Origin: Solobacterium sp.
Lineage (GTDB): Bacteria; Bacillota_I; Bacilli_A; Erysipelotrichales; Erysipelotrichaceae
DNA length: 63,011 nucleotides
Assembly (NCBI GenBank): GCA_017512555.1
Contig: JAFWFE010000050.1
Coordinates: 1-63,011 of the forward strand
Reading direction: 5' to 3'
The notes beneath the pieces are model-generated. The model searched no databases. It was not told the DNA's origin and saw only the letters and a list, made by a program, of their open reading frames with translations. This document shows, piece after piece, positions 10,978-19,223 of this stretch (positions within the stretch are counted from its first letter, which is position 1; the number at the start of each line of letters is the position of its first letter). A program made the position numbers and the translations under genes.

Positions 10978-11018
10978 AATCCTCTTTTTACCGGTTATAT
11001 GACAGGTAAAGGAGGATT
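10978..11018 (+). terminator. Terminator-like hairpin that also carries the next gene's ribosome binding site
   Basis: AATCCTC (10978-10984) pairs with GAGGATT (11012-11018), and TTTACC (10987-10992) with GGTAAA (11005-11010), followed by a T-run. The 3' arm holds GGAGGA, the ribosome binding site of the gene starting at 11025. Confidence 0.75.
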
Positions 11019-11024
11019 TTTCTT

Positions 11025-11864
11025 ATGGAAAGATTTGAGACTTTGCCTTTCAAGAACGACTTCATGTTCAGTGCCGTATGTCATGAGAATCCTGAAATCG
11101 TACGGAAAATGACAGAAATTATCGTTGGCAGAAAGATCACCAAGGTACATAACATATATCAGCAGGACTGGGTAAGTATCGACCCTACGCTCAAGAAAAT
11201 ACGTCTGGATGTCACCTTTGAAGGTGATGAGGCAATCTACTGTGTGGAGATGCAGGTAGGGAAAGAAAAAGAACTTCCGAGAAGGATACGATATTACCAG
11301 TCTGCCAAGGATATCGAACAGATCAATAAGGGAGGAAGATATGAACAGTTACAGCCTTTGTATATCATCTTTATATGTGACTATGATCCCTTTGGGCTTG
11401 GTTTAAGTAAGTACTCATTTCATACGCAGTGTATGGAGGCAGAATATGAGCTGGAGGACGGACGTGGTATAATTGTGTTGAATACAACCGGGATACAGAC
11501 AGAAGATCTGCCGCTAAATGCATTGCTGGAATACATACACAGCGGAAAGAAGAATGAAGAAGAATTAACAGAAGAGATCGAAGAAGCGGCAGACCGCATC
11601 CGGTACAACAAAGACTGGAGGGAAAGATTCATGACGATCGGTGAAAAGATTGAGCGAGAATCACAAAAAGCTGCTGAAGAAGCTAAAGAACAAGAACGCT
11701 TCAAGGCGATCGTGAATGCTGTACAGATGTTAAGAGAATTAAACTATGAGGAAGAACGTATAGGTTATCTGATTCCAAAACATTTTGAATTATCTGCAGA
11801 TGAGTATAAGCGTATTCTTGAACAGATTTCTTCCTTGACTTGTGATGGAGAAAAAGATTCATGA
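11025..11864 (+). CDS. Rpn-family recombination-promoting nuclease (PD-(D/E)XK)
   Basis: 279 residues. The start LPFKNDFMFSAVCHENPEIV and the nuclease core RLDVTFEGDEAIYCVEMQV (D62, E75, Q77) mark the Rpn/PDDEXK-2 family, DNA endonucleases that promote RecA-independent recombination; some E. coli members act in anti-phage defence. The C-terminal quarter is charged and helical (EREsQ/AAEEAKEQERF region) and ends with a conserved helical tail (MLRELNYEEERIGYLIPKHF). The stop overlaps the next ORF by ATGA, so translation is coupled. The ribosome binding site lies inside a terminator-like hairpin (10978-11018), which may keep expression low. Confidence 0.87.
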   Translation: MERFETLPFKNDFMFSAVCHENPEIVRKMTEIIVGRKITKVHNIYQQDWVSIDPTLKKIRLDVTFEGDEAIYCVEMQVGKEKELPRRIRYYQSAKDIEQINKGGRYEQLQPLYIIFICDYDPFGLGLSKYSFHTQCMEAEYELEDGRGIIVLNTTGIQTEDLPLNALLEYIHSGKKNEEELTEEIEEAADRIRYNKDWRERFMTIGEKIERESQKAAEEAKEQERFKAIVNAVQMLRELNYEEERIGYLIPKHFELSADEYKRILEQISSLTCDGEKDS

Positions 11865-12217
11865 CTGTAGGAGAGATGGTCAAACGGGAAGCTGCGAAGG
11901 AAGCGAAACGTATGGCCAGGAAAATGGCGAAAGAAATGGCCGAGGACATGGCAAAAGACATAGCTCAGGGTATGGCAAAAGACATGGCTCAGGATATGGC
12001 ACAAGACATGGCTCAGGATATGGCCAGAGACATGGCTTCGGAAATCGTGGCAGGTATGGCTGCAGAGCTCGCGGAAGAAAAGGTCAGGAGCATTCAGAAT
12101 ACCGTACTGGCTATGCGCTCGGCAGGCACGGAAGAGGAACAGATCCTGCAGATCGTAAGTAAGCTGTATGATCTTACACCGGAGCAATACAGCAGTATCA
12201 TACTAAAGATGAACTGA
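11861..12217 (+). CDS. Small Ala/Met/Lys-rich helical ORF resembling an Rpn C-terminal tail
   Basis: 118 residues, overlapping the Rpn stop by 4 nt (ATGA). Residues 1-70 are a low-complexity charged helix with repeated MA(K/Q)DMAQD units. Residues about 73-118 (EEKVRSIQNTVLAMRSAGTEEEQIL...LTPEQYSSIIL) match in pattern the last 50 residues of the upstream Rpn protein (FKAIVNAVQMLRELNYEEERI...LSADEYKRIL). It therefore looks like a free-standing Rpn C-terminal domain: either the remnant of a second rpn copy, or a tail protein that binds Rpn, like the intragenic RpnS inhibitors known from E. coli. No nuclease residues are present. Confidence 0.7.
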   Translation: MTVGEMVKREAAKEAKRMARKMAKEMAEDMAKDIAQGMAKDMAQDMAQDMAQDMARDMASEIVAGMAAELAEEKVRSIQNTVLAMRSAGTEEEQILQIVSKLYDLTPEQYSSIILKMN

Positions 12218-12229
12218 ACCAGGACAGTA

Positions 12230-12258
12230 AAAGGGAATATGTCATGCATATTCCCTTT
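12230..12258. terminator. Bidirectional terminator between convergent genes
   Basis: Perfect 12-bp stem AAAGGGAATATG / CATATTCCCTTT with a TCATG loop; A-run on the left and T-run on the right. It overlaps the end of the leftward membrane-protein gene. Confidence 0.85.
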
Positions 12259-12790
12259 GATATTTCCGGAAGTATTCTTTCAGCCAGAGATACTGGTCTT
12301 TTTTGAGATAGCGGATCACCATGGTATCCTGCGCAGTCAGTGTAATACAATACTGTTCATCATCACACTGTACATTGGTAATCTCGGAGAGTGTAAGTGT
12401 TAAGGGCTGAGGTAACTGGTCAGTTACTGCAGGAGTCTGGTTAAAGTAAGCAATACCACGGTTAAACAGTAACATCCTCCGGGTATTCCTGTATACTTCA
12501 GGAGATGTTTCAGAGTGGATCACGGTATCGGTTAACCAGTAGTATACAGGTATACCCGCCAGTGTTTCCTTGCCGAAGTAGATACCGAAGACGGAAAGAG
12601 CGATGAGAAAAGAAGCAGATAAGAGAATCTCGCGTCCCTGGGAATGAAAGGTAAGGAAGAGTATTCCTTCCAGTGCGATATAAGTCAATAAGTAGGGGAC
12701 AGTAGAGAGTGTGGAGGCTTTGGTGGTCCAGGTAATATGACCGTTGTTGTTCAGGGTGAAACCCTGGGGGAAATCATGATGAACAGACAT
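12242..12790 (-). CDS. Hypothetical membrane protein with two TM segments
   Basis: 182 residues. Two hydrophobic segments at about residues 32-50 and 56-73 (YLLTYIALEGILFLTF; ILLSASFLIALSVFGIYF) are followed by a soluble C-terminal half (about 80-182) with a YcxB/PH-like feel: LTLTLSEITNVQCDDEQYCI then LTAQDTMVIRYL. This is only a resemblance, and I do not recognise a family with confidence. AGGAGG precedes the start (minus strand, about 12795). It sits between the Rpn unit and the AT-rich block. Confidence 0.65.
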   Translation of the reverse strand: MSVHHDFPQGFTLNNNGHITWTTKASTLSTVPYLLTYIALEGILFLTFHSQGREILLSASFLIALSVFGIYFGKETLAGIPVYYWLTDTVIHSETSPEVYRNTRRMLLFNRGIAYFNQTPAVTDQLPQPLTLTLSEITNVQCDDEQYCITLTAQDTMVIRYLKKDQYLWLKEYFRKYQREYA

Positions 12791-12887
12791 AGGAGAACCT
12801 CCTTACTGAGAGTATTATAACAGGGATAGAAGATGAGGAGGAGAAAGAAGGACAAGGTTGAAAGTATGATCGAAAGACGAAAGCTGC

Positions 12888-12893
12888 TATAAT
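12888..12893 (+). promoter_or_regulatory. Extended -10 promoter (TGCTATAAT) of the helicase gene
   Basis: TATAAT preceded by TGC, 21 nt before the ATG at 12915. The implied 5' leader is only about 15 nt and carries no Shine-Dalgarno sequence. Confidence 0.6.
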
Positions 12894-12914
12894 AAATCTA
12901 TATTTAAACATTGT

Positions 12915-15887
12915 ATGGATATTAGTAAACCACTGATTGATGAACTGAAGAAAAGTATCGAATCGGCTTTTGTGGATAGGAAAATAGAATCACAATTGTC
13001 TTTTCAGCCTAGATTGCTATTCAATGATGCTAAAGAAGGGCAAAAAGTTTTGCCGCATATTGAAAAAGAATTATCTAGCTGTGAAGAGTTTTTTATTAGT
13101 GTAGCGTTTATACAAAATAGTGGCATTGAACCATTAATGCAAGTGTTCCGTGAATTAGAAGCCAGAGGTGTAAAGGGGAAAATACTTACTACAGATTATT
13201 TGCATTTTAGTGATCCTGTAGCTTTAAGGAGATTGAATGCTTTATCCAACATTGAGATCAGAATGTATATGTCCGAAGATGCAAATGAAGGCTTTCATAC
13301 AAAAGGCTATATTTTCAAAGAAAAAGGATTATACAAGATAATAATTGGAAGTTCAAACTTGACCCAAAGTGCTCTAACAAAAAATAAAGAATGGAATAGC
13401 AAATTTGTTTCGACAGCTAATGGTGAATATGTAGATACACTTTTAAACGAGTTCGAAACACTGTGGGATTCAAAATATACAAAGAAATATAGTGATTTTA
13501 TAGAAGGCTATACAGTTGAGTATCTTTTATACCGTAAAGTTCGTCAAAAGGAACGAGAAATACGTGAACAATCTATCAACAGTAGTTACGAAATCTATCA
13601 TATTGAACCAAATTCAATGCAGCAGACTTTTCTTGATCGTTTAAAACAACTTGTTGATCAAGGGGAAAAGCGAGCTTTGTTAATCAGTGCAACGGGTACC
13701 GGAAAAACATATGCATCGGCATTTGCAATAAGAGATATGAAGCCGAAAAAGGTTTTGTTCCTTGTTCATCGTGAACAGATTGCAAAAAAATCCATGGAAA
13801 GTTACCGGAAAATTTTTGGTGATGCAGTCTCATATGGCTTGCTATCTGGAACCAGTAAAGATAGGGATTCTTCATTCTTATTTGCAACAAGAGATACAAT
13901 GGCAAAAGATGAGACACTTTTAAATTTTGAACCAGAAGAATTTGATGTGATTTGTGTTGATGAAGTACATAGAGCTGGAGCAAGAACATATCAAAAAATA
14001 ATGAATTATTTTCAGCCGAAATTTTGGCTAGGTATGACAGCAACACCTGAGCGAACAGACGGTTTTGATATTTATAAATTGTTTGATCATAACATCGCGT
14101 GTGAAATTCGTTTGCAGCAAGCCATGGAAGATGACTTGTTATGTCCGTTTCACTATTTTGGAATAACAGATTTAATGATAGATGGTGAAGAAATAAATGA
14201 TGAAAGTGGACTGAAAAACTTCCGAAGGTTAGTATCAACAGAAAGAGTAAATCATTTGATAAACAATATAAATTACTATGGATTTAGTGGTAATCGGGTA
14301 AAGGGTCTAATTTTTGTTAGTAGAAAAGAAGAAGGGAAAGAACTGTCAAAGCTATTTAATGAACGCGGGTATCATACTGCTTTCTTGAGTGGAGAGGATT
14401 CTCAAGAAGATCGTTTAGAAATGATTGATCGCTTAGTTGATGATAATTATCCGAATCGTTTGGATTACATATTTAGTGTGGATATTTTCAACGAAGGTAT
14501 TGATATACCAGAGTTAAATCAAATTGTAATGTTACGTCCTACGCAAAGTCCTATTATTTTTGTACAACAATTAGGCCGTGGATTACGTAAAGCTGATGAT
14601 AAAGAATTTGTAGTAATACTTGATTTTATTGGAAACTATACAAATAACTATATGATTCCAATCGCATTATCTGGAGATCGTTCTTATAACAAGGATAATA
14701 TGAGACGGTATGTTACTGATGGAGCCAGAATAATACCTGGAAGTTCGACAGTTCATTTTGATGAGATCTCACGTAAAAGGATATATCAATCAATTGACCA
14801 AGCTAAAACAAATGATAGTCAAATCCTGAAAGATGCCTATAAGCAATTAAAGTATAAAATCGGTCGTGTTCCTAAATTGTCTGACTTTGATCGGTATGAG
14901 TCAATTGATGCTTTAAAGTTCATTTCAAAATATGGTAGTTATTACTATTTCTTGAAGAATGTTATGAAGGAAGAGGACTATCCATATTCTCTTAGTGAAA
15001 GTGAACAAAAAATAATACAATATATTTCAACTAAATTTATGAGCGGGAAAAAAGGGCAAGAGTTGTTTTTGTTACATACGTTATTAACAAACAATAATAC
15101 GCCTGTTCTGTATGATGAAATTGTTGATGACATGGGGTTGCAAAGAAGTCCAACAATACGTAAGAAAGAACGTCAATGTTTAATAAACGGTTTGAATTTA
15201 GATTATTTAACATTCCAAGATAAAAAGAAATACGCAGGATGTGAATTGGTTAAAACAATAGGAAATCATATTATCTTATCTGACAAATTTGAAAAGATGT
15301 TACAGAATCCAGTGTTCTATAATATTACAAAAGAAACCATTGAATTTGGACTTAATCGTTTCCTGGATCGCTACTTAGTATATTATAAAGAAACAAACCT
15401 ATGCTTATATCAAAAATACACATATGAAGAAGTGTTTAGAGCATTGAATTGGGAAGCAGATCAGAATAAGCTGAATATTGGCGGGTACAAATATGATGAA
15501 CCCACAAAAACACTCCCGGTATTTATTAATTATGATAAAGCGGATGATGCAATTCCTTATCAAGATAGGTTTATTTCTGAAAGTGATTTGATAGCATTAT
15601 CTAAACATCCCAGAAAAATAGACTCTCCTGATGTAGATCATATTTATAAACGTACAGAAAATGACAAAGAAAACAAAATATATCTCTTTGTGAGAAAAAA
15701 TAAAGATGATGGGGAAAGCTCAAAAGAATTTTATTTTTTAGGTGAAATGTATTCTATTGGTGTACCTCAGCCAGTCACAGTTAAAGATAATCCTGCATTT
15801 GAAATACACTACAGGTTAGACAAACCTGTTCGAGACGATATATACGATTACATTATTAGTGGAGAAGAAATATATGAAAACAATTAG
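12915..15887 (+). CDS. PLD-like nuclease / superfamily 2 helicase / DUF3427 protein
   Basis: 990 residues. Domain order: a phospholipase-D-like nuclease domain (about 45-175) with FHTKGYIF and GSSNLTQSAL; a DEAD/DEAH helicase core with Walker A ATGTGKT (about 257), DEVH (about 349), GMTATPERTDG, and the C-lobe motif VI QQLGRGLRKADDKE; then a long C-terminal DUF3427-type region (about 650-990). Proteins with this order act on DNA or RNA and are common in accessory regions; a role in phage defence or nucleic-acid damage response is inferred. The gene is clearly more AT-rich than its neighbours. No ribosome binding site is visible before the ATG. The NUDIX gene overlaps its end by 14 nt. Confidence 0.9.
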   Translation: MDISKPLIDELKKSIESAFVDRKIESQLSFQPRLLFNDAKEGQKVLPHIEKELSSCEEFFISVAFIQNSGIEPLMQVFRELEARGVKGKILTTDYLHFSDPVALRRLNALSNIEIRMYMSEDANEGFHTKGYIFKEKGLYKIIIGSSNLTQSALTKNKEWNSKFVSTANGEYVDTLLNEFETLWDSKYTKKYSDFIEGYTVEYLLYRKVRQKEREIREQSINSSYEIYHIEPNSMQQTFLDRLKQLVDQGEKRALLISATGTGKTYASAFAIRDMKPKKVLFLVHREQIAKKSMESYRKIFGDAVSYGLLSGTSKDRDSSFLFATRDTMAKDETLLNFEPEEFDVICVDEVHRAGARTYQKIMNYFQPKFWLGMTATPERTDGFDIYKLFDHNIACEIRLQQAMEDDLLCPFHYFGITDLMIDGEEINDESGLKNFRRLVSTERVNHLINNINYYGFSGNRVKGLIFVSRKEEGKELSKLFNERGYHTAFLSGEDSQEDRLEMIDRLVDDNYPNRLDYIFSVDIFNEGIDIPELNQIVMLRPTQSPIIFVQQLGRGLRKADDKEFVVILDFIGNYTNNYMIPIALSGDRSYNKDNMRRYVTDGARIIPGSSTVHFDEISRKRIYQSIDQAKTNDSQILKDAYKQLKYKIGRVPKLSDFDRYESIDALKFISKYGSYYYFLKNVMKEEDYPYSLSESEQKIIQYISTKFMSGKKGQELFLLHTLLTNNNTPVLYDEIVDDMGLQRSPTIRKKERQCLINGLNLDYLTFQDKKKYAGCELVKTIGNHIILSDKFEKMLQNPVFYNITKETIEFGLNRFLDRYLVYYKETNLCLYQKYTYEEVFRALNWEADQNKLNIGGYKYDEPTKTLPVFINYDKADDAIPYQDRFISESDLIALSKHPRKIDSPDVDHIYKRTENDKENKIYLFVRKNKDDGESSKEFYFLGEMYSIGVPQPVTVKDNPAFEIHYRLDKPVRDDIYDYIISGEEIYENN

Positions 15888-16266
15888 TGTGGTGGCTGCC
15901 ATTATTCATGATGATAATAGGATTTTTGCGACGCAGCGAGGTTATGGTGAGTTTAAGGATGGATGGGAATTTCCTGGCGGCAAAGTAGAAGAAGGAGAAA
16001 CGCCTGAAGAAGCTCTTAAGAGAGAAATTGAAGAAGAACTAGATACTGAGATTGAAGTGGAAGATTATTTAACCACTATTGAATATGATTATCCTCAGTT
16101 TCATCTGAGTATGGCTTGCTATTGGGCAAAAATTATAGAAGGAAAACCTGTTCTTTTGGAGCACGAAGCCGCAAAATGGCTTACCGTGGATGAATTGGAT
16201 AGTGTTGAATGGTTACCCGCAGACCTTACTATTATCGATATGATTAAAGAGTATATGATGATCTGA
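15874..16266 (+). CDS. NUDIX hydrolase, MutT-like (deoxy)nucleoside triphosphate pyrophosphohydrolase
   Basis: 130 residues from ATG 15874, with GGAGAAG upstream; an in-frame ATG at 15859 has no ribosome binding site. The NUDIX box spans residues about 35-57 (GGKVEEGE ... REIEEEL), within a MutT-type protein (VVAAIIHDDNRIFATQRG at the start, WEFPGGK). Such enzymes hydrolyse oxidised or non-canonical nucleoside triphosphates to monophosphate and pyrophosphate. The 14-nt overlap with the helicase gene shows tight translational coupling, so the two products probably act together. The substrate is unknown. Confidence 0.9.
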   Translation: MKTISVVAAIIHDDNRIFATQRGYGEFKDGWEFPGGKVEEGETPEEALKREIEEELDTEIEVEDYLTTIEYDYPQFHLSMACYWAKIIEGKPVLLEHEAAKWLTVDELDSVEWLPADLTIIDMIKEYMMI

Positions 16267-16344
16267 ACAGAAAAAAGGTTTGCGGCGAGTATTGTCCATT
16301 AGACAACCGAGTTTAACTAGAACTATAGTATGCTCGAGGTATAT

Positions 16345-18045
16345 ATGAAAAGTGAGACAATAAGTAAGATAATTCAAGAAAAACAGTTAGAAAAAGAAAC
16401 TTTTGAAAATCAGCTATATGAACTAACTCATAGGCGAGGTTTTATCTTGTCCAAAAAGAAGAAACTGACGGAACTGGAAAAGAGCATATCTGACCTTGAT
16501 GCTGAAATCAGTGAATTACAAGATCAATATAATAATGAACTGCAATTTGAAGAAATAAAGCAAAAGAAAAAAGAAATGCAACTTCAGAAAGCTAAAAGTA
16601 TGGCAAGCACAGCAAAGAAATATTCCGTACATGCGATTAGTACTCTTGGAGTAGCAGTAATTGCTTCTGTCATATTTCTTATGAATAAGCCTTTGACTGT
16701 AAATGGTAATAGGACAACATATCGTGCACAGGTAAATATGTTTGAAAACACACCTGTAAATAATGAAGACTATACTCCGAAAACACTTGCTCAGTTCGAA
16801 GAAGCTCTTGAAGAAGCTGCCGGGCAGAAAAACAATTTGTTAATGAGTGATGAAGAAAAGACTGAGTATCTGGAATCAGTGCAGGAAGCATTTGATACAC
16901 TAGAAAAAAAGCCTGATAAGCACGAGCTGAATAAAATGATCCAGTATGCCGTAAACTATGATAAATCCTCATATACACCAGCTTCCGTTAAAGTTTTTGA
17001 AAATGTCATATCGGATTTACAGAAAATATATACTGATGAAAATGCAACACAAAAAGATGTAACTGATGCAGAAAAACAAGTTCAGGGTGCTTATCTTGAA
17101 CTTGTGAAAAAGGGTGACAAGACAAATCTGCAGCAAATTATACAGGCTATGGTTGAATACGATACTGCTGACTATACTCCTGCATCTGTTGAGGCATTTG
17201 ATCAGGAAATTGCCGAGATAAAAAAGGTTAATTCTGATATTAATGCTTCACAAGACGATGTAACAAGAGCAGAACAACTAGCTGAGCCCGCTTATCAATT
17301 GCTAGTTAAGAGGGCAGATAAGACAACATTGTTAGGGTTATATAATTCAGATAGTGAGTATTCTTTGGACCGTTTTACGCCAAAGTCAATTAAAAAATAC
17401 AATGATGTGCTCGCATCGGTGAAACCAGTCCTTGAAGATGAGAATGTATCTCAGGAGGAAGTGGATACACAGGTTGAAGTATTACAATCAATTAAAGATC
17501 TACTTGTTGTTAAGGCAAATACTGATACATTGAACTATCTTGTAACGTCATATTCTCAACTTGATGAAAATAATTATAAGTCTGGTTATAAAGAACTTCA
17601 GAGTACTGTCGGATCAGTAAAATGGCTGCTTAATGATGGCGATGTTACACAAGAAGAGGTTGATTCGGCAGTGGCGAAGTTACAGGATGCAGGGAATAGC
17701 TTGGTAAGATATACAACTGGTATATACAGGATCAATATGTATGCTGGAATTCAGTCGAACAATCATGTAGGAAATGACTGGGGATATCAGAGATACTATA
17801 ACGGCAATGCTGTTTATAACGGTGTAGAAGTGTCTGGGACTCCAGGAAGTGCAGCAACTGTCGCAATGCAGATTGTAGAAAATGATAGTTATCCGGATGT
17901 TGGCTCTGGCTCGACAACAATATATCTAAATGATGGGTTTCAGTCTAGTTTCTATGTTTACATAACTGAAAACATGGGTAGGTATAAGGGGAATAGTGCA
18001 ACGTTTCTTGTAACAGTAGATGTAACTTTGCTAAGAAGAGAGTAA
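16345..18045 (+). CDS. Membrane-anchored coiled-coil protein with FIVAR-like repeats and unknown C-terminal domain
   Basis: 566 residues from ATG 16345, chosen because GAGGT lies 5 nt upstream; ATG 16330 has no ribosome binding site. Residues about 1-90 form a charged coiled coil with KKKK patches, probably cytoplasmic. One TM segment follows at about 97-116 (VHAISTLGVAVIASVIFLM). Outside are about five FIVAR-type helical repeats (YTPASVKVFENVISDLQKI, YTPASVEAFDQEIAEIKKV and similar). The last 110 residues (about 455-566) form a separate, glycine- and serine-rich, beta-looking domain (NNHVGNDWGYQRYYNG; PDVGSGSTTIYL; ENMGRYKGNSATF) that I cannot name. It is AT-rich like the helicase-NUDIX pair and lies 78 bp downstream, possibly in the same unit. 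Confidence 0.75.
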   Translation: MKSETISKIIQEKQLEKETFENQLYELTHRRGFILSKKKKLTELEKSISDLDAEISELQDQYNNELQFEEIKQKKKEMQLQKAKSMASTAKKYSVHAISTLGVAVIASVIFLMNKPLTVNGNRTTYRAQVNMFENTPVNNEDYTPKTLAQFEEALEEAAGQKNNLLMSDEEKTEYLESVQEAFDTLEKKPDKHELNKMIQYAVNYDKSSYTPASVKVFENVISDLQKIYTDENATQKDVTDAEKQVQGAYLELVKKGDKTNLQQIIQAMVEYDTADYTPASVEAFDQEIAEIKKVNSDINASQDDVTRAEQLAEPAYQLLVKRADKTTLLGLYNSDSEYSLDRFTPKSIKKYNDVLASVKPVLEDENVSQEEVDTQVEVLQSIKDLLVVKANTDTLNYLVTSYSQLDENNYKSGYKELQSTVGSVKWLLNDGDVTQEEVDSAVAKLQDAGNSLVRYTTGIYRINMYAGIQSNNHVGNDWGYQRYYNGNAVYNGVEVSGTPGSAATVAMQIVENDSYPDVGSGSTTIYLNDGFQSSFYVYITENMGRYKGNSATFLVTVDVTLLRRE

Positions 18046-18202
18046 TCACGGAATATACTTTTAGCTTATTGTAGTATGATGTAACCATCCCTCCGGATAG
18101 GGCACACTGAATATTCACTTGGGTCTGTAATAATTCTGTAACCCACAGTACTTCTTTCTTATCTATGTGTAAAACTGACACAACACTGTTATAAATATAA
18201 CC
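18046..18202 (+). promoter_or_regulatory. Intergenic region with -10 box close to the acyltransferase start
   Basis: 157 bp. TATAAA at 18190-18195 ends 7 nt before the ATG at 18203, with no Shine-Dalgarno between them, consistent with a leaderless or nearly leaderless transcript. No other structure was recognised. Confidence 0.4.
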
Positions 18203-19222
18203 ATGGAACTTAATGAACTCTCTGTACGACACAAAATTACCCGGATCTCTTTCTTCTGCTGTATGCTGGTGATCTGGGTTCATACATATAATCTGGATGT
18301 CTGCGGGATCACTGACACGTCCTCAGGCTTTTCTCGTGTTGTATATCTCCTGGAGAATCTCTGGGGTAATCTTGCGGGTACTGCTGTACCATTCTTTTTC
18401 TTTCTCTCCGGTTATCTGTTCTACCGGACATTCCATATGGATAAACTCAGGGAGAAGTATATCTCCAGAATACACAGTATCCTGATACCGTATCTCCTGT
18501 GGTGTACGGTCTATTTTCTGTTCTTCGCGGTACTGGTGAGTATTCCGTATACCAGAAATCAGATCGATCCTGCTGCTTTAAATATTACGGTATCTTTTTA
18601 CGGATGGTTGCGTTCACTCTGGCCGGATGAATATTACACACTGTGGTTCCTGAAAGAATTACTCCTGTATATCCTGTTCTGTCCGCTGATCTGGTATGTT
18701 CTGAAAAACAGATATACCGGAGGTATCGTTATCGTGGTATTGATGTTTATTGATCTGGCAGGAGTATATCCCATACCACTGGACGGTATCCATTACTATC
18801 TCAGCGGCGCGTATCTGGCAATCCACATGAAAGGATACGAGTATTACCGCAACCCTGTGCTTACATGGCTTGGATGCCTGTATATTCTGTCCATGGCAGT
18901 TACCGGTTTCCGTGAACTGGATCAGCTTCCTGTACGCTTGTTCTTCTTTTTCTCCGTATGGTTCGCGCTGGATCTGCTTCCTGCCGGCAGAATACCTCCA
19001 TGGTGGATGAGCCTCACATTCTTTATTTATGTCGCTCATGATCTGGTGTTGGAATGCCTGGAGAAGCTCTTCTTCCTGGCTTTTGGCACAGGTCCGGTAT
19101 GTGCTCTGGCGGATTATGTATTCATGCCGGTGATTACGGTTTTCCTGCTGGTCTGTATTGCCTGGGCCGCAAAGAAAAAGATCCCCCGGATCTTCATGAT
19201 CTTGACAGGGATGCGTGGATAA
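18203..19222 (+). CDS. Acyltransferase-3 family membrane protein
   Basis: 339 residues with about ten TM segments. The first helix carries ISFFCCMLVIWVHTYN, matching the conserved R-x10-H start of the acyltransferase-3 (OafA/NodX-like) family, and later FFFLSGYLFYR and LWFLKELLLYILFCPLIW fit the family. Members transfer acetyl or other acyl groups to sugars in cell-wall or exported polysaccharides. No glycosyltransferase or polysaccharide locus is nearby, so the acceptor is unknown. It converges with the C45-type gene, 1 bp apart. Confidence 0.85.
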   Translation: MELNELSVRHKITRISFFCCMLVIWVHTYNLDVCGITDTSSGFSRVVYLLENLWGNLAGTAVPFFFFLSGYLFYRTFHMDKLREKYISRIHSILIPYLLWCTVYFLFFAVLVSIPYTRNQIDPAALNITVSFYGWLRSLWPDEYYTLWFLKELLLYILFCPLIWYVLKNRYTGGIVIVVLMFIDLAGVYPIPLDGIHYYLSGAYLAIHMKGYEYYRNPVLTWLGCLYILSMAVTGFRELDQLPVRLFFFFSVWFALDLLPAGRIPPWWMSLTFFIYVAHDLVLECLEKLFFLAFGTGPVCALADYVFMPVITVFLLVCIAWAAKKKIPRIFMILTGMRG

Positions 19223-19223
19223 C

